A stretch of DNA of 64,000 nt from an uncultured Oscillibacter sp. (lineage in GTDB: Bacteria > Bacillota > Clostridia > Oscillospirales > Oscillospiraceae), in the NCBI GenBank assembly GCA_910583785.1, contig CAJTZK010000011.1, forward strand, positions 49,871 to 113,870. Direction: 5' to 3'. A program made the position numbers and the translations under genes. Below, one piece after another: positions 25,835-35,879 of this stretch (position 1 is the stretch's first letter; each line of letters starts with the position of its first letter). The notes under the pieces are model-generated. The model was not told the origin of the DNA, searched no databases, and worked only from the letters and a program-made list of their open reading frames with translations.

Positions 25835-26590
25835 TTACAGCCGCATCTCCACGCCTCTGCCCTGGAGAAAGCGTTTCAAATCCTTGATGTCCACCTGCTT
25901 CGAGTGGAAAATGGAGGCCGCCAGCCCCGCGTCCACGCCGGGGTGGGTAAAGAGCTCGGCGAAATGCTCCCTATTCCCCGCCCCGCCGCTGGCGACGACG
26001 GGCACCTTTACCCTGGCCGCCAGGGCGTCCAGCATTTCCAGGTCAAAGCCGTTTTTCACCCCGTCGGTGTCGATGGAGTTCAGCACGATCTCTCCCGCGC
26101 CGTCCTCCACGCCCCGGACCGCCCACTCCATGGCGTCGATGCCCGTGTCCTCCCGGCCCCCCTTGGCAAAGAGGCGGAACTTCCCGTCCACCCGCTTCAC
26201 GTCCATGCTCAGCACCACGCACTGGTCCCCGTAGCGCCTGGCCGCCGCCGCGATGATGGAGGGGTCCGCAATGGCCCCGGAGTTGACGCTGACCTTGTCC
26301 GCGCCGCATTTCAGCACCCGGCCGAAGTCCTCCAGGGTCCGGATGCCGCCCCCTACCGTCAGGGGAATGAAAATCTCGGAGGCCACCCGGCGGAGAATGT
26401 CCGTGAACAGGCCCCGGCCCTCGGCGGAGGCGGTGATATCATAGAACACCAGCTCGTCGGCCCCGGAGCCGTTGTAAAACCGGGCCAGCTCCACCGGGTC
26501 TGCCATGTCCCGGAGCCCCTGGAAGTTGGTCCCTTTCACCACCCGGCCGTCCCGCACGTCCAGGCAGGGGATGATGCGTTTCGCTAACAC
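25835..26590 (-). CDS. hisF: Imidazole glycerol phosphate synthase, cyclase subunit
   Basis: 251-residue TIM barrel joining PRFAR and ammonia from HisH to give IGP and AICAR. Marks: KRIIPCLDVRDGRVVKGTNF (catalytic Asp11), TVGGGIRTLEDFGRVL, CGADKVSVNSGAI, LNSIDTDGVKNGFDLE (catalytic Asp) and VVASGGAG. The GTG at 26590 overlaps the hisA stop (GTGTTAG). Confidence 0.97.
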   Translation of the reverse strand: MLAKRIIPCLDVRDGRVVKGTNFQGLRDMADPVELARFYNGSGADELVFYDITASAEGRGLFTDILRRVASEIFIPLTVGGGIRTLEDFGRVLKCGADKVSVNSGAIADPSIIAAAARRYGDQCVVLSMDVKRVDGKFRLFAKGGREDTGIDAMEWAVRGVEDGAGEIVLNSIDTDGVKNGFDLEMLDALAARVKVPVVASGGAGNREHFAELFTHPGVDAGLAASIFHSKQVDIKDLKRFLQGRGVEMRL

Positions 26591-27303
26591 GCTCCCACCT
26601 CCTCCAGCACCGTCCGGAGGTCCAGCCGCCCGGTGTACAGGGCCTTGCCCAGGATGGCGGCCCGGACGCCCATGCCCTCCAGCCGCCGCAGCTCCTCCAG
26701 GGAGCTGACGCCGCCGGAGGCGGTGATCTCCAGACCCTGGATTTGGACCAGCTCCCCGTAGAGCTCCAGATTGGTCCCCTGGCCCGCACCGTCCCGGCTG
26801 ATGTCGGTGTAGATGACGGCCCTGACTCCCGCGTCCCGGAGGCGGCGGCAGAAGTCCACGCCCTTTTCCCGGGAAAGTTCCTTCCAGCCGTTGACGGCCA
26901 CGTACCCGTCCCGGGCGTCCACGCCCACGGCAATCTGGTCTCCATACTTTTGGGCCATGCGGGCAGTAAAGGTAAAGTCCTTCACGGCAGCGGTCCCCAA
27001 AATGCACCGCCCCACCCCCAGGTCCAGATAGCGGCGGATGCGCTCCTCCGTCCGGATGCCGCCCCCCGCTTCTATGAACAGGCCGCCCTGCCGGGCGATG
27101 GCGGCGATGCTGTCAAAGTTCTCCAGGGAACCGTCCCGGGCCCCATCCAGGTCCACCACGTGGAGGCACCGGGCCCCGGCGTCCAGGAATGCCCGGGCCT
27201 GGGCGCAGGGGTCCGCGCCGTAGACGGTCTCCTGGTCATAGTCACCCTGGTAGAGGCGGACCACCTGCCCGCCCCGCAGGTCAATGGCTGGAAAAATCTG
27301 CAT
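26584..27303 (-). CDS. hisA: ProFAR isomerase
   Basis: 239-residue TIM barrel isomerising ProFAR to PRFAR. MQIFPAIDLRGGQVVRLYQG (catalytic Asp8), HVVDLDGARDG, IEAGGGIRTEERI, VGVDARDGYVAVNGW, IYTDISRDGAGQGTN and ITASGGVSS are all family motifs. GAGGAGCG precedes the ATG at 27303. Confidence 0.97.
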   Translation of the reverse strand: MQIFPAIDLRGGQVVRLYQGDYDQETVYGADPCAQARAFLDAGARCLHVVDLDGARDGSLENFDSIAAIARQGGLFIEAGGGIRTEERIRRYLDLGVGRCILGTAAVKDFTFTARMAQKYGDQIAVGVDARDGYVAVNGWKELSREKGVDFCRRLRDAGVRAVIYTDISRDGAGQGTNLELYGELVQIQGLEITASGGVSSLEELRRLEGMGVRAAILGKALYTGRLDLRTVLEEVGAC

Positions 27304-27319
27304 GGTATCGCTCCTCTTC

Positions 27320-27790
27320 TTATTCGTGGACCTTACAGGACAGTTCCTCTGCCTCCAAGCGGAACACCTGTGTGTTTTCCAGGGCCGCCCCGCCGATATC
27401 CCATTGCTCCCGCCCGGTGACATGGGCCAAAATGGCTACGAGGCCCGCCCGTTTCTCCTCCGCCGTTTCCAGCACCGTCACCGGGCCGCTGCCCATAACG
27501 CACTGAAAGCGGGATGTGGTCTCCTGGGCCCGCTCGCTTACGACCCACTCGTGTCCCGTGTCCATTTCAAAGGCGGCCCAGCCAGTCCGGCGGATAAGGT
27601 CCATCTTCCGGCCCTCTTTCGCGCCGTGGAAATAGAAGACATAGCGCCCGTCCCGCTCCTCGAAGCCGAAGTCCAGGGGGACCACGTAGGCCCGTTCCCC
27701 GTCGCACAGCCCCAGGCGGCAGCAATCACAAGAGGTTATGACTTCCCGGATTTTCACAGGGTCCGTAACCTCCCGGTCCGTTCTCCGCAT
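27320..27790 (-). CDS. Pyridoxamine 5'-phosphate oxidase-like flavin-binding protein (NimA-like)
   Basis: 156-residue split-barrel protein. RTDREVTD at the start, CDCCRLGLCDGERAYVVPLD, YVFYFHGAKEGRKMDLIRR and CFDMD-like AAFEMDTGHEW fit the NimA/flavin-nucleotide-binding group, which reduce nitro compounds or bind FMN/F420. GGGGGG-type RBS precedes the ATG at 27790. It lies between hisH and hisA with short gaps (14 and 16 nt). It has no known step in histidine synthesis; it may be a hitch-hiker or a redox accessory. Confidence 0.82.
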   Translation of the reverse strand: MRRTDREVTDPVKIREVITSCDCCRLGLCDGERAYVVPLDFGFEERDGRYVFYFHGAKEGRKMDLIRRTGWAAFEMDTGHEWVVSERAQETTSRFQCVMGSGPVTVLETAEEKRAGLVAILAHVTGREQWDIGGAALENTQVFRLEAEELSCKVHE

Positions 27791-27804
27791 ACCATTCCCC
27801 CCTT

Positions 27805-28410
27805 TCACAGCTCGGCAAAGGCCCGCAGCAGCCGCAGCCCCGCCTCCCCGGACTTCTCCGGGTGGAACTGGGTTCCCCACACGTTCCCCCGGCGGACCGC
27901 GCCAGTGACGGCGAGATTTCCGTACCGGGAGGTCCCCAGGGTGCTCTCCCGGCAGTTCCGGGCGTAGAAGCTGTGGACATAGTAAACATATGCGCCATTC
28001 TGGAAATACTTGAACAGCGGGTCGTCTCTCACGATCTCCAGGCGGTTCCATCCCATGTGGGGTACCTTGACCGCCCCGCCGTCCTCCCCCAGGAACGCCA
28101 CCTCGCCGGGAACCAGCCCCAGGCCGGGGTGTTCCCCGTACTCAAAACTCCGGTCAAACAGCAGCTGCATCCCCAGGCAGATGCCCAGCAGGGGCTTCCG
28201 CTCCGCCTCTTCCAGCAGGACGGGGACCAGTCCCGTGGCGTCCAGCTTGGCCCGGGCGTCGCCAAAGGCCCCCACGCCGGGGAGGATGATCCGCTCCGCC
28301 GCCCGGAGGCGCTCCGCCGCACAGGTGACCTCCGCCTCCAGTCCCAGGAAGCGGAGGCTGGATTGCAGGGAGAACAGGTTCCCCACGCCGTAGTCCACGA
28401 TGGCCGTCAT
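27805..28410 (-). CDS. hisH: Imidazole glycerol phosphate synthase, glutamine amidotransferase subunit
   Basis: 201-residue class I amidotransferase that feeds ammonia to HisF. VDYGVGNLFSLQSSL, ILPGVGAFGDA (oxyanion region), nucleophile Cys in LLGICLGMQLLF, HSFYA, and the His-Glu pair in GTQFHPEKSG are all present. Its ATG abuts the hisB stop (TGAATG). HisF is two genes downstream. Confidence 0.97.
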   Translation of the reverse strand: MTAIVDYGVGNLFSLQSSLRFLGLEAEVTCAAERLRAAERIILPGVGAFGDARAKLDATGLVPVLLEEAERKPLLGICLGMQLLFDRSFEYGEHPGLGLVPGEVAFLGEDGGAVKVPHMGWNRLEIVRDDPLFKYFQNGAYVYYVHSFYARNCRESTLGTSRYGNLAVTGAVRRGNVWGTQFHPEKSGEAGLRLLRAFAEL

Positions 28411-28998
28411 TCACAGCACCCCTTTCGTGCTGGGAATCTCGTCCCGGTGCCTGGGGTCGGGGGACACGGCCTCCTTCAGCGCCCGGCCCGCGCCCTTGAA
28501 GACGGCCTCCAGGATGTGGTGGGTATTCTCCCCCGCCATCTGGCGGATATGGAGGGAGCCCAGGCAGTTCCGCACGAAGCCCAGCCAGAATTCCTTGGCC
28601 AGCTCCGTGTCGAAGTCCCCCGCCTTGGCGGCGGGCAGGTCCACCGCCCAGCCCAGGTAATCCCGGCCTGAGAGGTCCACGGCGCAAAGGACCAGCGTCT
28701 CATCCATGGGCAGCAGGCACTGCCCATAGCGGACAATCCCCCGCTTGTCCCCCAGGGCCTCCTGGAAGGCCTTGCCCAGGCAGATGCCCACATCCTCCAC
28801 GGAGTGGTGGTAATCCACCCGGACATCTCCCTGGCACACGGCGGAAAGGTCGAAATCCCCATGCCGGGCGAAGAGCTCCAGCATGTGGTCCAGGAATCCG
28901 CACCCGGTGGAAACCTCCGCCCTCCCGGTCCCATCCAGGTTTAGGGAGAGCTTGATCCGGGTCTCCCGGGTGTCCCGTTGAATACTCGCGGTGCGCAT
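28411..28998 (-). CDS. hisB: Imidazoleglycerol-phosphate dehydratase
   Basis: 195 residues, monofunctional (no phosphatase domain; HisK supplies that). Metal-binding HHS/HHILEA-type motifs: GFLDHMLELFARHGDFDL, DYHHSVEDVGICLG, LDLSGRDYLGW-like AVDLSGRDYLGW, NTHHILEAVFKGAGRAL. GGAGG-type RBS upstream of the ATG. Confidence 0.97.
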   Translation of the reverse strand: MRTASIQRDTRETRIKLSLNLDGTGRAEVSTGCGFLDHMLELFARHGDFDLSAVCQGDVRVDYHHSVEDVGICLGKAFQEALGDKRGIVRYGQCLLPMDETLVLCAVDLSGRDYLGWAVDLPAAKAGDFDTELAKEFWLGFVRNCLGSLHIRQMAGENTHHILEAVFKGAGRALKEAVSPDPRHRDEIPSTKGVL

Positions 28999-29022
28999 GT
29001 CGTTTTCCTCCTTACAGCTCGC

Positions 29023-30075
29023 TCACAGCTGGTCAATTTGCTCCACCAGGGCCTCCATCTGCTCCCGGGAGCCGATGGTGATCCGGCAGAAATCCCGGAT
29101 CCGCTCCTTGCCGAACCAACGGACCAGGATGCCGTTTTCCTTTAATTTCCGGTACAGCTCCCCGCCGGGGAAACGGTCCGATTTGGCAAAGAGGAAGTTG
29201 GCGGAGGAGGGCAGGACGGTAAAGCCCCGCCTCTCCAGCTCCGCCGCAGTCCAGGCCCGGGTCTCCCGGACAGCTTTGCAGCAGGCTTGGAAATACTCCC
29301 CGTCCTCCATGGCGGCGGCTCCCGCCAGGAGGCTCAAGCGGTTCACGTTATAGGGGTTGAAGCTGTACTTCACCCGGTTCAAGTCCACGATGAGCTCCGG
29401 GGCCCCCAGGGCGAAGCCAATCCGTCCCCCCGCCAGGGAGCGGCTCTTAGACATGGTCTGTGTCACCAGAAGGTTTGCGTACTCCCGGACCATGGGGACG
29501 CAGCTCTCGGCCCCGAAATCCACATAGGCCTCGTCCACAATGACCACCCGCCCTGGGTTCCGCTCCAGCAGACGCCGGATGTCCGCCGCGGGAACCGCCA
29601 TGCCCGTGGGGGCGTTGGGATTGGCGATGACCACCGTCCCCGGGAAATCCAGGTAATCCTCCACGTTCAAGGAGAAGTCCTCCCGCAGGGGAACCCGCCG
29701 GGCCTCCAGCCCGAAGAGGGCCGCCTGGGCCTCATAAAAACCGTAGGTAATGTCGGCGAAGGCCGCGCCCTTCCCCTCTCCGCAGAAGGCCCGGAAGGCA
29801 AAGGCCAGAATCTCGTCGGAGCCGTTGCCGGAGATCACGTTCTCCAGAGCCAGGCCGTACCGCTTGGCTATGGCCCCGTTCAATCCGGTACAGGCGGGAT
29901 CGGAATAAAGATAGAGCTTCTCCGCCTCCGTCCGGCTGAGGGCCTCCAGGACCTTCGGCGAGGGCGGGAAGGGGCTCTCGTTGGTGTTTAACTTGATGTA
30001 CCGCTGGTCCCGGGGCTGCTCGCCGGGAGTGTAGGGGGCTAGGCGCTGGGCCTCGGGGGATAAAAACCGGCTCAT
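29023..30075 (-). CDS. hisC: Histidinol-phosphate aminotransferase
   Basis: 350-residue fold type I PLP enzyme: imidazole acetol phosphate + Glu to histidinol phosphate. KLNTNESPFPPSPKVLEAL, ISGNGSDEILAFAFRA, VIANPNAPTGMAVPA, IVDEAYVDFG and the PLP-lysine segment TMSKSRSLAGGRIGFALG are visible. GGAAAG lies upstream of the ATG. It is 17 nt downstream of hisD. Confidence 0.96.
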   Translation of the reverse strand: MSRFLSPEAQRLAPYTPGEQPRDQRYIKLNTNESPFPPSPKVLEALSRTEAEKLYLYSDPACTGLNGAIAKRYGLALENVISGNGSDEILAFAFRAFCGEGKGAAFADITYGFYEAQAALFGLEARRVPLREDFSLNVEDYLDFPGTVVIANPNAPTGMAVPAADIRRLLERNPGRVVIVDEAYVDFGAESCVPMVREYANLLVTQTMSKSRSLAGGRIGFALGAPELIVDLNRVKYSFNPYNVNRLSLLAGAAAMEDGEYFQACCKAVRETRAWTAAELERRGFTVLPSSANFLFAKSDRFPGGELYRKLKENGILVRWFGKERIRDFCRITIGSREQMEALVEQIDQL

Positions 30076-30092
30076 AAAATCACCGCTTTCCG

Positions 30093-31370
30093 TCAGAATT
30101 GTTTCCGGCTCTCCGCCGACCGGGCGTGGCCCTCCAGCCCCTCCCGCCGGGCGAAGTCCGCGATGCGTCCGGAGCAGGCGTTCAGCGCCTCCCGGTCATA
30201 GCACAGGAAGCTGGACCGCTTCATAAAGTCATCCACCCCCAGAGGGCTGGAAAACCGGGCGGTCCCAGAGGTGGGCAGGGTGTGGTTGGGCCCCGCGAAA
30301 TAGTCCCCCAGGGCCTCTGGGGTGAAACGCCCTAGGAACACGCTCCCAGCGTTCTGAATCCGGGGCAGCAGGGCGAAGGGGTCCTCCACGCAGAGCTCCA
30401 GGTGCTCCGGGGCGATGCGGTTTGCCGCCTGGACGGCCTTGTCCAGGCTGTCCGTGACGATGATTTTCCCGTTCTCCTCCATGGAGCGGCGGGCAATGTC
30501 CCGCCTCGGCAAAGCCTCCAATTGGGCCTCCACCTCGGCCCGGACGGCCTCCGCCAGCTCCCGGCTGTCCGTCACCAGCACGGCGGAGGACCGCACGTCG
30601 TGCTCCGCCTGGCTCAGGAGGTCCGCCGTCACCCACTTGGGGCTGGACTTCCCGTCCGCCAGGACTAAAATCTCGCTGGGCCCGGCGATCATGTCAATAG
30701 CCACCTGGCCAAAGACCTTCCGCTTGGCCGTGGCCACAAAAATCCCGCCGGGGCCCACGATCTTGTCCACCCGGGGCACGGTTTCCGTGCCGTAGGCCAG
30801 GGCCGCCACGGCCTGGGCCCCGCCGATCTTGAAGACCTCCGCCACCCCCGCCATCTCCGCCGCCATCAGGGCCTCGGGGCTGACGCTGCCATCCCGCCGG
30901 GGAGGCGTTACCAGAACAATGTCCTGCACCCCGGCGATCTGGGCGGGAATGACATTCATCAAAATGGTGGAGGGAAAGGCCTCCGGGCTCCGGGGCACGC
31001 AGATTCCCACCCGTTCAATAGGGGTCCACCGCTGTCCCATAACAATCCCGGCCCGGTCCGTGAGGACGAAGTCGTTGTGCCTCTGCCGCTCATGGAAGCG
31101 CCGGATGTTCTCCGCCGCCTCCTTCAGCGTCTCCAGGAAACAGGGGTCCGCCGCTTTCCTGGCGGCGTCAAATTCTTCCCCGCTCACCCGCAGGTCCTGG
31201 AGCTCCGCGCCGTCGAAACGGCAGGTGTAGTCCCGGAGGGCGGCGTCCCCCCGCTCCCGGACCTCCCGGATTACTTCATCCACTGCGGCGGAAACGTCCT
31301 CCTCCGCCTGGATGTCCCGGTTCAGGAACTCCTCCGGCGGGAGGCTGTCGAAATCCAGAATCTTGATCAT
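30093..31370 (-). CDS. hisD: Histidinol dehydrogenase
   Basis: 425-residue zinc enzyme oxidising histidinol to histidine in two NAD-dependent steps. RVGICVPRSPEAFPSTILM, FKIGGAQAVAALAYGTETVP, KIVGPGGIFVATAKRKVFGQ, IDMIAGPSEILVLAD, PEHLELCV and FLGRFTPEALGDYFAGPNHT contain the glycine-rich and zinc-ligand regions. Its ATG overlaps the hisG stop (ATGA). Confidence 0.97.
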   Translation of the reverse strand: MIKILDFDSLPPEEFLNRDIQAEEDVSAAVDEVIREVRERGDAALRDYTCRFDGAELQDLRVSGEEFDAARKAADPCFLETLKEAAENIRRFHERQRHNDFVLTDRAGIVMGQRWTPIERVGICVPRSPEAFPSTILMNVIPAQIAGVQDIVLVTPPRRDGSVSPEALMAAEMAGVAEVFKIGGAQAVAALAYGTETVPRVDKIVGPGGIFVATAKRKVFGQVAIDMIAGPSEILVLADGKSSPKWVTADLLSQAEHDVRSSAVLVTDSRELAEAVRAEVEAQLEALPRRDIARRSMEENGKIIVTDSLDKAVQAANRIAPEHLELCVEDPFALLPRIQNAGSVFLGRFTPEALGDYFAGPNHTLPTSGTARFSSPLGVDDFMKRSSFLCYDREALNACSGRIADFARREGLEGHARSAESRKQF

Positions 31371-32938
31371 GTCCCCGTTACCTCCGCCAGCTTGCCCAGC
31401 AGGGCTTCTATCTCCCGGCGCTTAAACTGAAAACTGGCCCGGTTTGCCACAAGCCGGGCGGAGATGGGCATAAATTCCGCCAGCACCTTTAAATGATTCT
31501 CCCGCAGGGTGGTCCCGGTCTCCACGATGTCCACAATCACATCGCTGAGCCCCAGCAGCGGAGCCAGCTCAATGGACCCGTTCAGCTTGATGATATCAAT
31601 GTCCCGCCCCTGGGCGGCGTAATAGGCCTTGGCGATGTTCACGAACTTGGTCGCCACCCGGAGGGTCCGGCCCGGGTCATCGGCGAAGTCCTCCGCCCCC
31701 GCCACGCACATGCGGCACTTCCCCAGTCCCGTGTCCAGCAGCTCGTACACGTCCGCCCCGGACTCGCCCAGGATGTCCTTGCCCACGATGCCAACGTCCG
31801 CCGCGCCATGCTCCACGTAAATGGCCACGTCGCTGGGCTTCACCAGGAAGTACCGGATGCCCGCCTCCGGGTTCTCCACCACCAGCTTCCGGCTCTCGTT
31901 GTAGTCCTCCGGGCAGCCGCAGCCCACCTCCGCCAGGAGATGGTAAACCTTGTCCCCCAGGCGTCCCTTGGGCAGGGCCACGTTCAGCATGGTTTTCTCC
32001 CCCTCCGGGGAGGCGGCTTCGCTCAGCCGGTCCAGCTCGTCCAGGTACAGGGCAAACCCAATGGCCTTGGCCCCGGGGCGGAACTGCTCCGCCAGGGGGT
32101 CGTACCGCCCGCCCTTGAGCACCGCCCGGGGCAGGCCCGCCACGTAACCCTGTAATACCAGGCCGTTGTAATACTCCATGTTGTTGACCAGGGACAGGTC
32201 CAGCCGCAGCTTCTGCCCCTGGGACTCCAGGGCGGCGCACAGGGTACGCAGCTCCCCCAGGGCCGCCCCCATGGCGGCGTTGAGGGCGACGGGCTCCGCC
32301 TGGGCCAGCACGGTCTCCCAGTCTCCCGCCAAAGCGTCCAGGCGGCAGAGGGCGTCCGCCCCCTGGCGGGACAATCCCGCCTCCTCCGCCGCGGCGCGCA
32401 GCTCATGGCGGTTCCGGTCCCGGATGCAGCCCAGCAGACGGGGCCGGGCGGCCTCCGGCGCTCCCACGGCGTCCAGAAGGCCCGTCACAAAGCCCATGTG
32501 GCTGGCCTCCAGTACGAAATCCCGGCCCGCCAGGGCCAGGCTCTTCCCCGCCAGGGACACCGCCTGGGCGGTGATGCCGTCATCCACCGCGCCGATGCAC
32601 TCCAGGCCCATCTGGCTGATCTCCTGGAAGGTATGGCTCTCCTGGCTGGGGCGGTAGACGTTCTCAGAGTAGTAGAACTGCCCGCAGCCCCCCTCCCCGA
32701 ACTGGGCGTTCTTGGCGATGGAGAGGGTCACATCCGGCTTCAGGGCCAGCAGCCGCCCATCCAGGTCTGTAAAGGTGATCACCTGGTCAGAGGCTAGAAA
32801 ACGGCGGTTCTGCTGGTATAGTCCGTACTCCTCGAAGCGGCCCATGCGGTACTGGCGGAAGCCCGCCTGCTCATACAGCAGGCGGAGCCGGAGGGCCAGC
32901 CGCTCCTGGGGCCGCAGGATCTCTAAATCCAATTCCAT
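31367..32938 (-). CDS. hisZG: Fused HisZ-HisG: ATP phosphoribosyltransferase regulatory plus catalytic subunit
   Basis: 523 residues in one frame. HisZ-like class II aaRS fold at 1-310 (GRFEEYGLYQQN, ALKPDVTLSIAKNA, NVYRPSQESHTFQEISQMG, LVNNMEYYNGLVLQGY, YDPLAEQF); then a short linker (about 305-316) and a complete short-form HisG from residue 317 (MLNVALPKGRLGDKVYHLL, FLVKPSDVAIYVEHGAADVG, VDIVETGTTLRENHL). The enzyme condenses ATP and PRPP, the committed step. In most bacteria HisZ and HisG-S are separate. GGAGGGGGAG stands before an internal ATG at 31990, which would yield a free 207-residue HisG of normal length. AAGGAGG precedes the outer ATG. Confidence 0.9.
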   Translation of the reverse strand: MELDLEILRPQERLALRLRLLYEQAGFRQYRMGRFEEYGLYQQNRRFLASDQVITFTDLDGRLLALKPDVTLSIAKNAQFGEGGCGQFYYSENVYRPSQESHTFQEISQMGLECIGAVDDGITAQAVSLAGKSLALAGRDFVLEASHMGFVTGLLDAVGAPEAARPRLLGCIRDRNRHELRAAAEEAGLSRQGADALCRLDALAGDWETVLAQAEPVALNAAMGAALGELRTLCAALESQGQKLRLDLSLVNNMEYYNGLVLQGYVAGLPRAVLKGGRYDPLAEQFRPGAKAIGFALYLDELDRLSEAASPEGEKTMLNVALPKGRLGDKVYHLLAEVGCGCPEDYNESRKLVVENPEAGIRYFLVKPSDVAIYVEHGAADVGIVGKDILGESGADVYELLDTGLGKCRMCVAGAEDFADDPGRTLRVATKFVNIAKAYYAAQGRDIDIIKLNGSIELAPLLGLSDVIVDIVETGTTLRENHLKVLAEFMPISARLVANRASFQFKRREIEALLGKLAEVTGT

Positions 32939-32979
32939 GGGGTTCCTCCTTGTGGGGCCGGGCCCCGGTGATGGATTAC

Positions 32980-33008
32980 AGTATACTCCGATTTTTTAGC
33001 ATAGTAAA
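32980..33008 (-). promoter_or_regulatory. Promoter of the histidine operon
   Basis: Minus strand: TTTACT, 17 nt, TATACT, about 40 nt before the hisZG ATG. An AAATCGGAG sequence occurs twice around it (beside the -10 and about 45 nt upstream), followed by a second TATACT-like box; one copy could be an operator. No T-box or attenuator fits in the short leader. Confidence 0.55.
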
Positions 33009-33075
33009 GCGCTAATTCGGTAGTATAATAGATTCTCCGATTTACACAAACATGCCCCGCCGCCCGGCGGATTGT

Positions 33076-34440
<1,365 letters not shown>

Positions 34441-34471
34441 AGCGCTTCCCCTTTTCATTTTTATGGCGCTT

Positions 34472-34500
34472 ATTATAGACGCAAAAGGCGGCAAAAGCAA
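34472..34500 (-). promoter_or_regulatory. Promoter of fumC
   Basis: Minus strand: TTGCTT, 17 nt, TATAAT. Confidence 0.65.
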
Positions 34501-34710
34501 GGCCGTCTTTCCCCAGCGCAGGGCGGGCATAGGTGGACGCGTCCCATCCGGGGACCTAAATCCCGTAAAGGCGGGCCTGTGTGCCCGTCCTTCTCCCGGG
34601 TCCCGGCACTTCCCATAGGCGGGCGGACACGCGCAGGTCCGCCCCGCGTCCCGTTCTTCCTAATAAACCCGAAAGCGCGCAGCCGGACACGCCCGGCAGG
34701 GGAAACTGTC

Positions 34711-34740
34711 TTGACGAATGCTGGAAACACATGGTATCCT
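34711..34740 (+). promoter_or_regulatory. Promoter of the EEP-family gene
   Basis: TTGACG, 18 nt, TATCCT, 27 nt before the ATG at 34768. Confidence 0.5.
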
Positions 34741-34767
34741 ATTCCCAAATAAAAGGAGGCGGGCAAC

Positions 34768-35811
34768 ATGAAAGGACTGTCCAACGAGGAGCGGCAGCGT
34801 CTGGGGGCCCTGCTGGACCACACCTCCCAGGCGGAGGTCATGTCCATGATTCCCCCATTTTCCCAGGCGGAAATCCACAACCTGGCCCCGGCCCCGGCTC
34901 AAGCCCCGGAGGCCCTGGGCGTGCTGATGTTCAACATGGAACGGGGCGTATTCCTGGATGAGCTGGGGGACTTCCTGGAGAACTGCCCGGCGGTCCGGCC
35001 CTTTGACGTAATCCTCGCCAACGAGCTGGACGACGGCTGCGTCCGCTCTGGGGGCAAAGACACCACCCTGGAACTGGCAAAGCGGCTGGGGATGAACGCG
35101 GTATTCGGCCTGGAGTTCATGGAACTGGTGAACGGCGCGGACCCCAAGGGCTTCCACGGCAATGCCATCTTCTCCCGCTGGCCCATCCGGCGGGCCAAGG
35201 CCGTCCGCCTGCCGGAACAGTACAACTGGTACTTTGACCGCCAGCGGCGCATCGGCGGGCGGCTGGCCGTTCTGGCGGAGCTGGACGTGGCGGGCACCCC
35301 GGTAGGCGTGGGGACCATCCACCTGGAGAACCGGACCCACGGCCCGGGCCGCCAGGCCCAGCTGGAAACCGTGCTGGCGGAGGCGGAAGCCCTCTTTTCC
35401 GGCATGCCGGTGATCCTGGGCGGCGACTTGAACACCAACACCTTTGACGGGCGGGACAAGGACGCCATCCAGGCCATCGCCGGGAGCCCCGCGCTCCAGC
35501 GGCGGTGCCTGGAGGACGTGATGGCCTGGGAGGGCTGCCTCCCTGCGGCGGAGGCGGCGGGCTACCGCCTCCTGCCGGACAGGCCTGCGGCCACCCGGCG
35601 CAAGCCCCTCCCCGGCGGGGGCCACCTGGACCTGCGGCTGGACTGGCTGCTGGTCCGGGGCATGGAAACCGGGGAGAGCCGCACCATCTCCACCCGGAGG
35701 GAGGACTGCGGCTTCGCCCCGGCGGGGTCCGCCCTGGCGGCGTTCACCGGGGAAGAGCTGTCCGACCACAACGCGGTCTGGGCTTCCTGCGTCCTGAACC
35801 GGAAGCCATGA
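34768..35811 (+). CDS. Endonuclease/exonuclease/phosphatase (EEP) family protein
   Basis: 347 residues. The EEP fold marks are VLMFNMERGVFLDEL, ILANELDDG (metal Glu), GVGTIHLENRTHGPGR (catalytic His), ILGGDLNTNTFDG (Asp-Asn pair) and LSDHNAVWA (final Asp-His). A helical 50-residue N-terminal extension precedes the domain. No signal peptide is seen. Substrate could be a nucleic acid, phospholipid or phosphoinositide-like molecule; the sequence does not decide. AAAGGAGG precedes the ATG. A strong terminator follows directly. Confidence 0.82.
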   Translation: MKGLSNEERQRLGALLDHTSQAEVMSMIPPFSQAEIHNLAPAPAQAPEALGVLMFNMERGVFLDELGDFLENCPAVRPFDVILANELDDGCVRSGGKDTTLELAKRLGMNAVFGLEFMELVNGADPKGFHGNAIFSRWPIRRAKAVRLPEQYNWYFDRQRRIGGRLAVLAELDVAGTPVGVGTIHLENRTHGPGRQAQLETVLAEAEALFSGMPVILGGDLNTNTFDGRDKDAIQAIAGSPALQRRCLEDVMAWEGCLPAAEAAGYRLLPDRPAATRRKPLPGGGHLDLRLDWLLVRGMETGESRTISTRREDCGFAPAGSALAAFTGEELSDHNAVWASCVLNRKP

Positions 35812-35817
35812 GCAACG

Positions 35818-35865
35818 GCGCCTGGGCGGGTCCGGCATGGACCCGCCCAGGCGCTTATTTCTTTT
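35818..35865 (+). terminator. Terminator after the EEP gene
   Basis: A 16-bp perfect stem (35818-35833 with 35839-35854), 5-nt loop and TTATTTCTTTT tail. Confidence 0.9.
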
Positions 35866-35879
35866 ACGGCATGGCCCCT

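Larger units (their letters stand above)
34441..34767. other. 327-bp divergent intergenic region
   Basis: It holds the fumC promoter (34472-34500), a GC-rich middle without coding signs but with a hairpin (GGGCGGA 34621-34627 / TCCGCCC 34638-34644), and the EEP-gene promoter (34711-34740). I see nothing else. Confidence 0.6.

Noticed and set aside
32939..33075. Attenuator or T-box leader of the histidine operon
   Set aside because: The leader after the promoter is about 35 nt and has no His codon run, T-box sequence or terminator.
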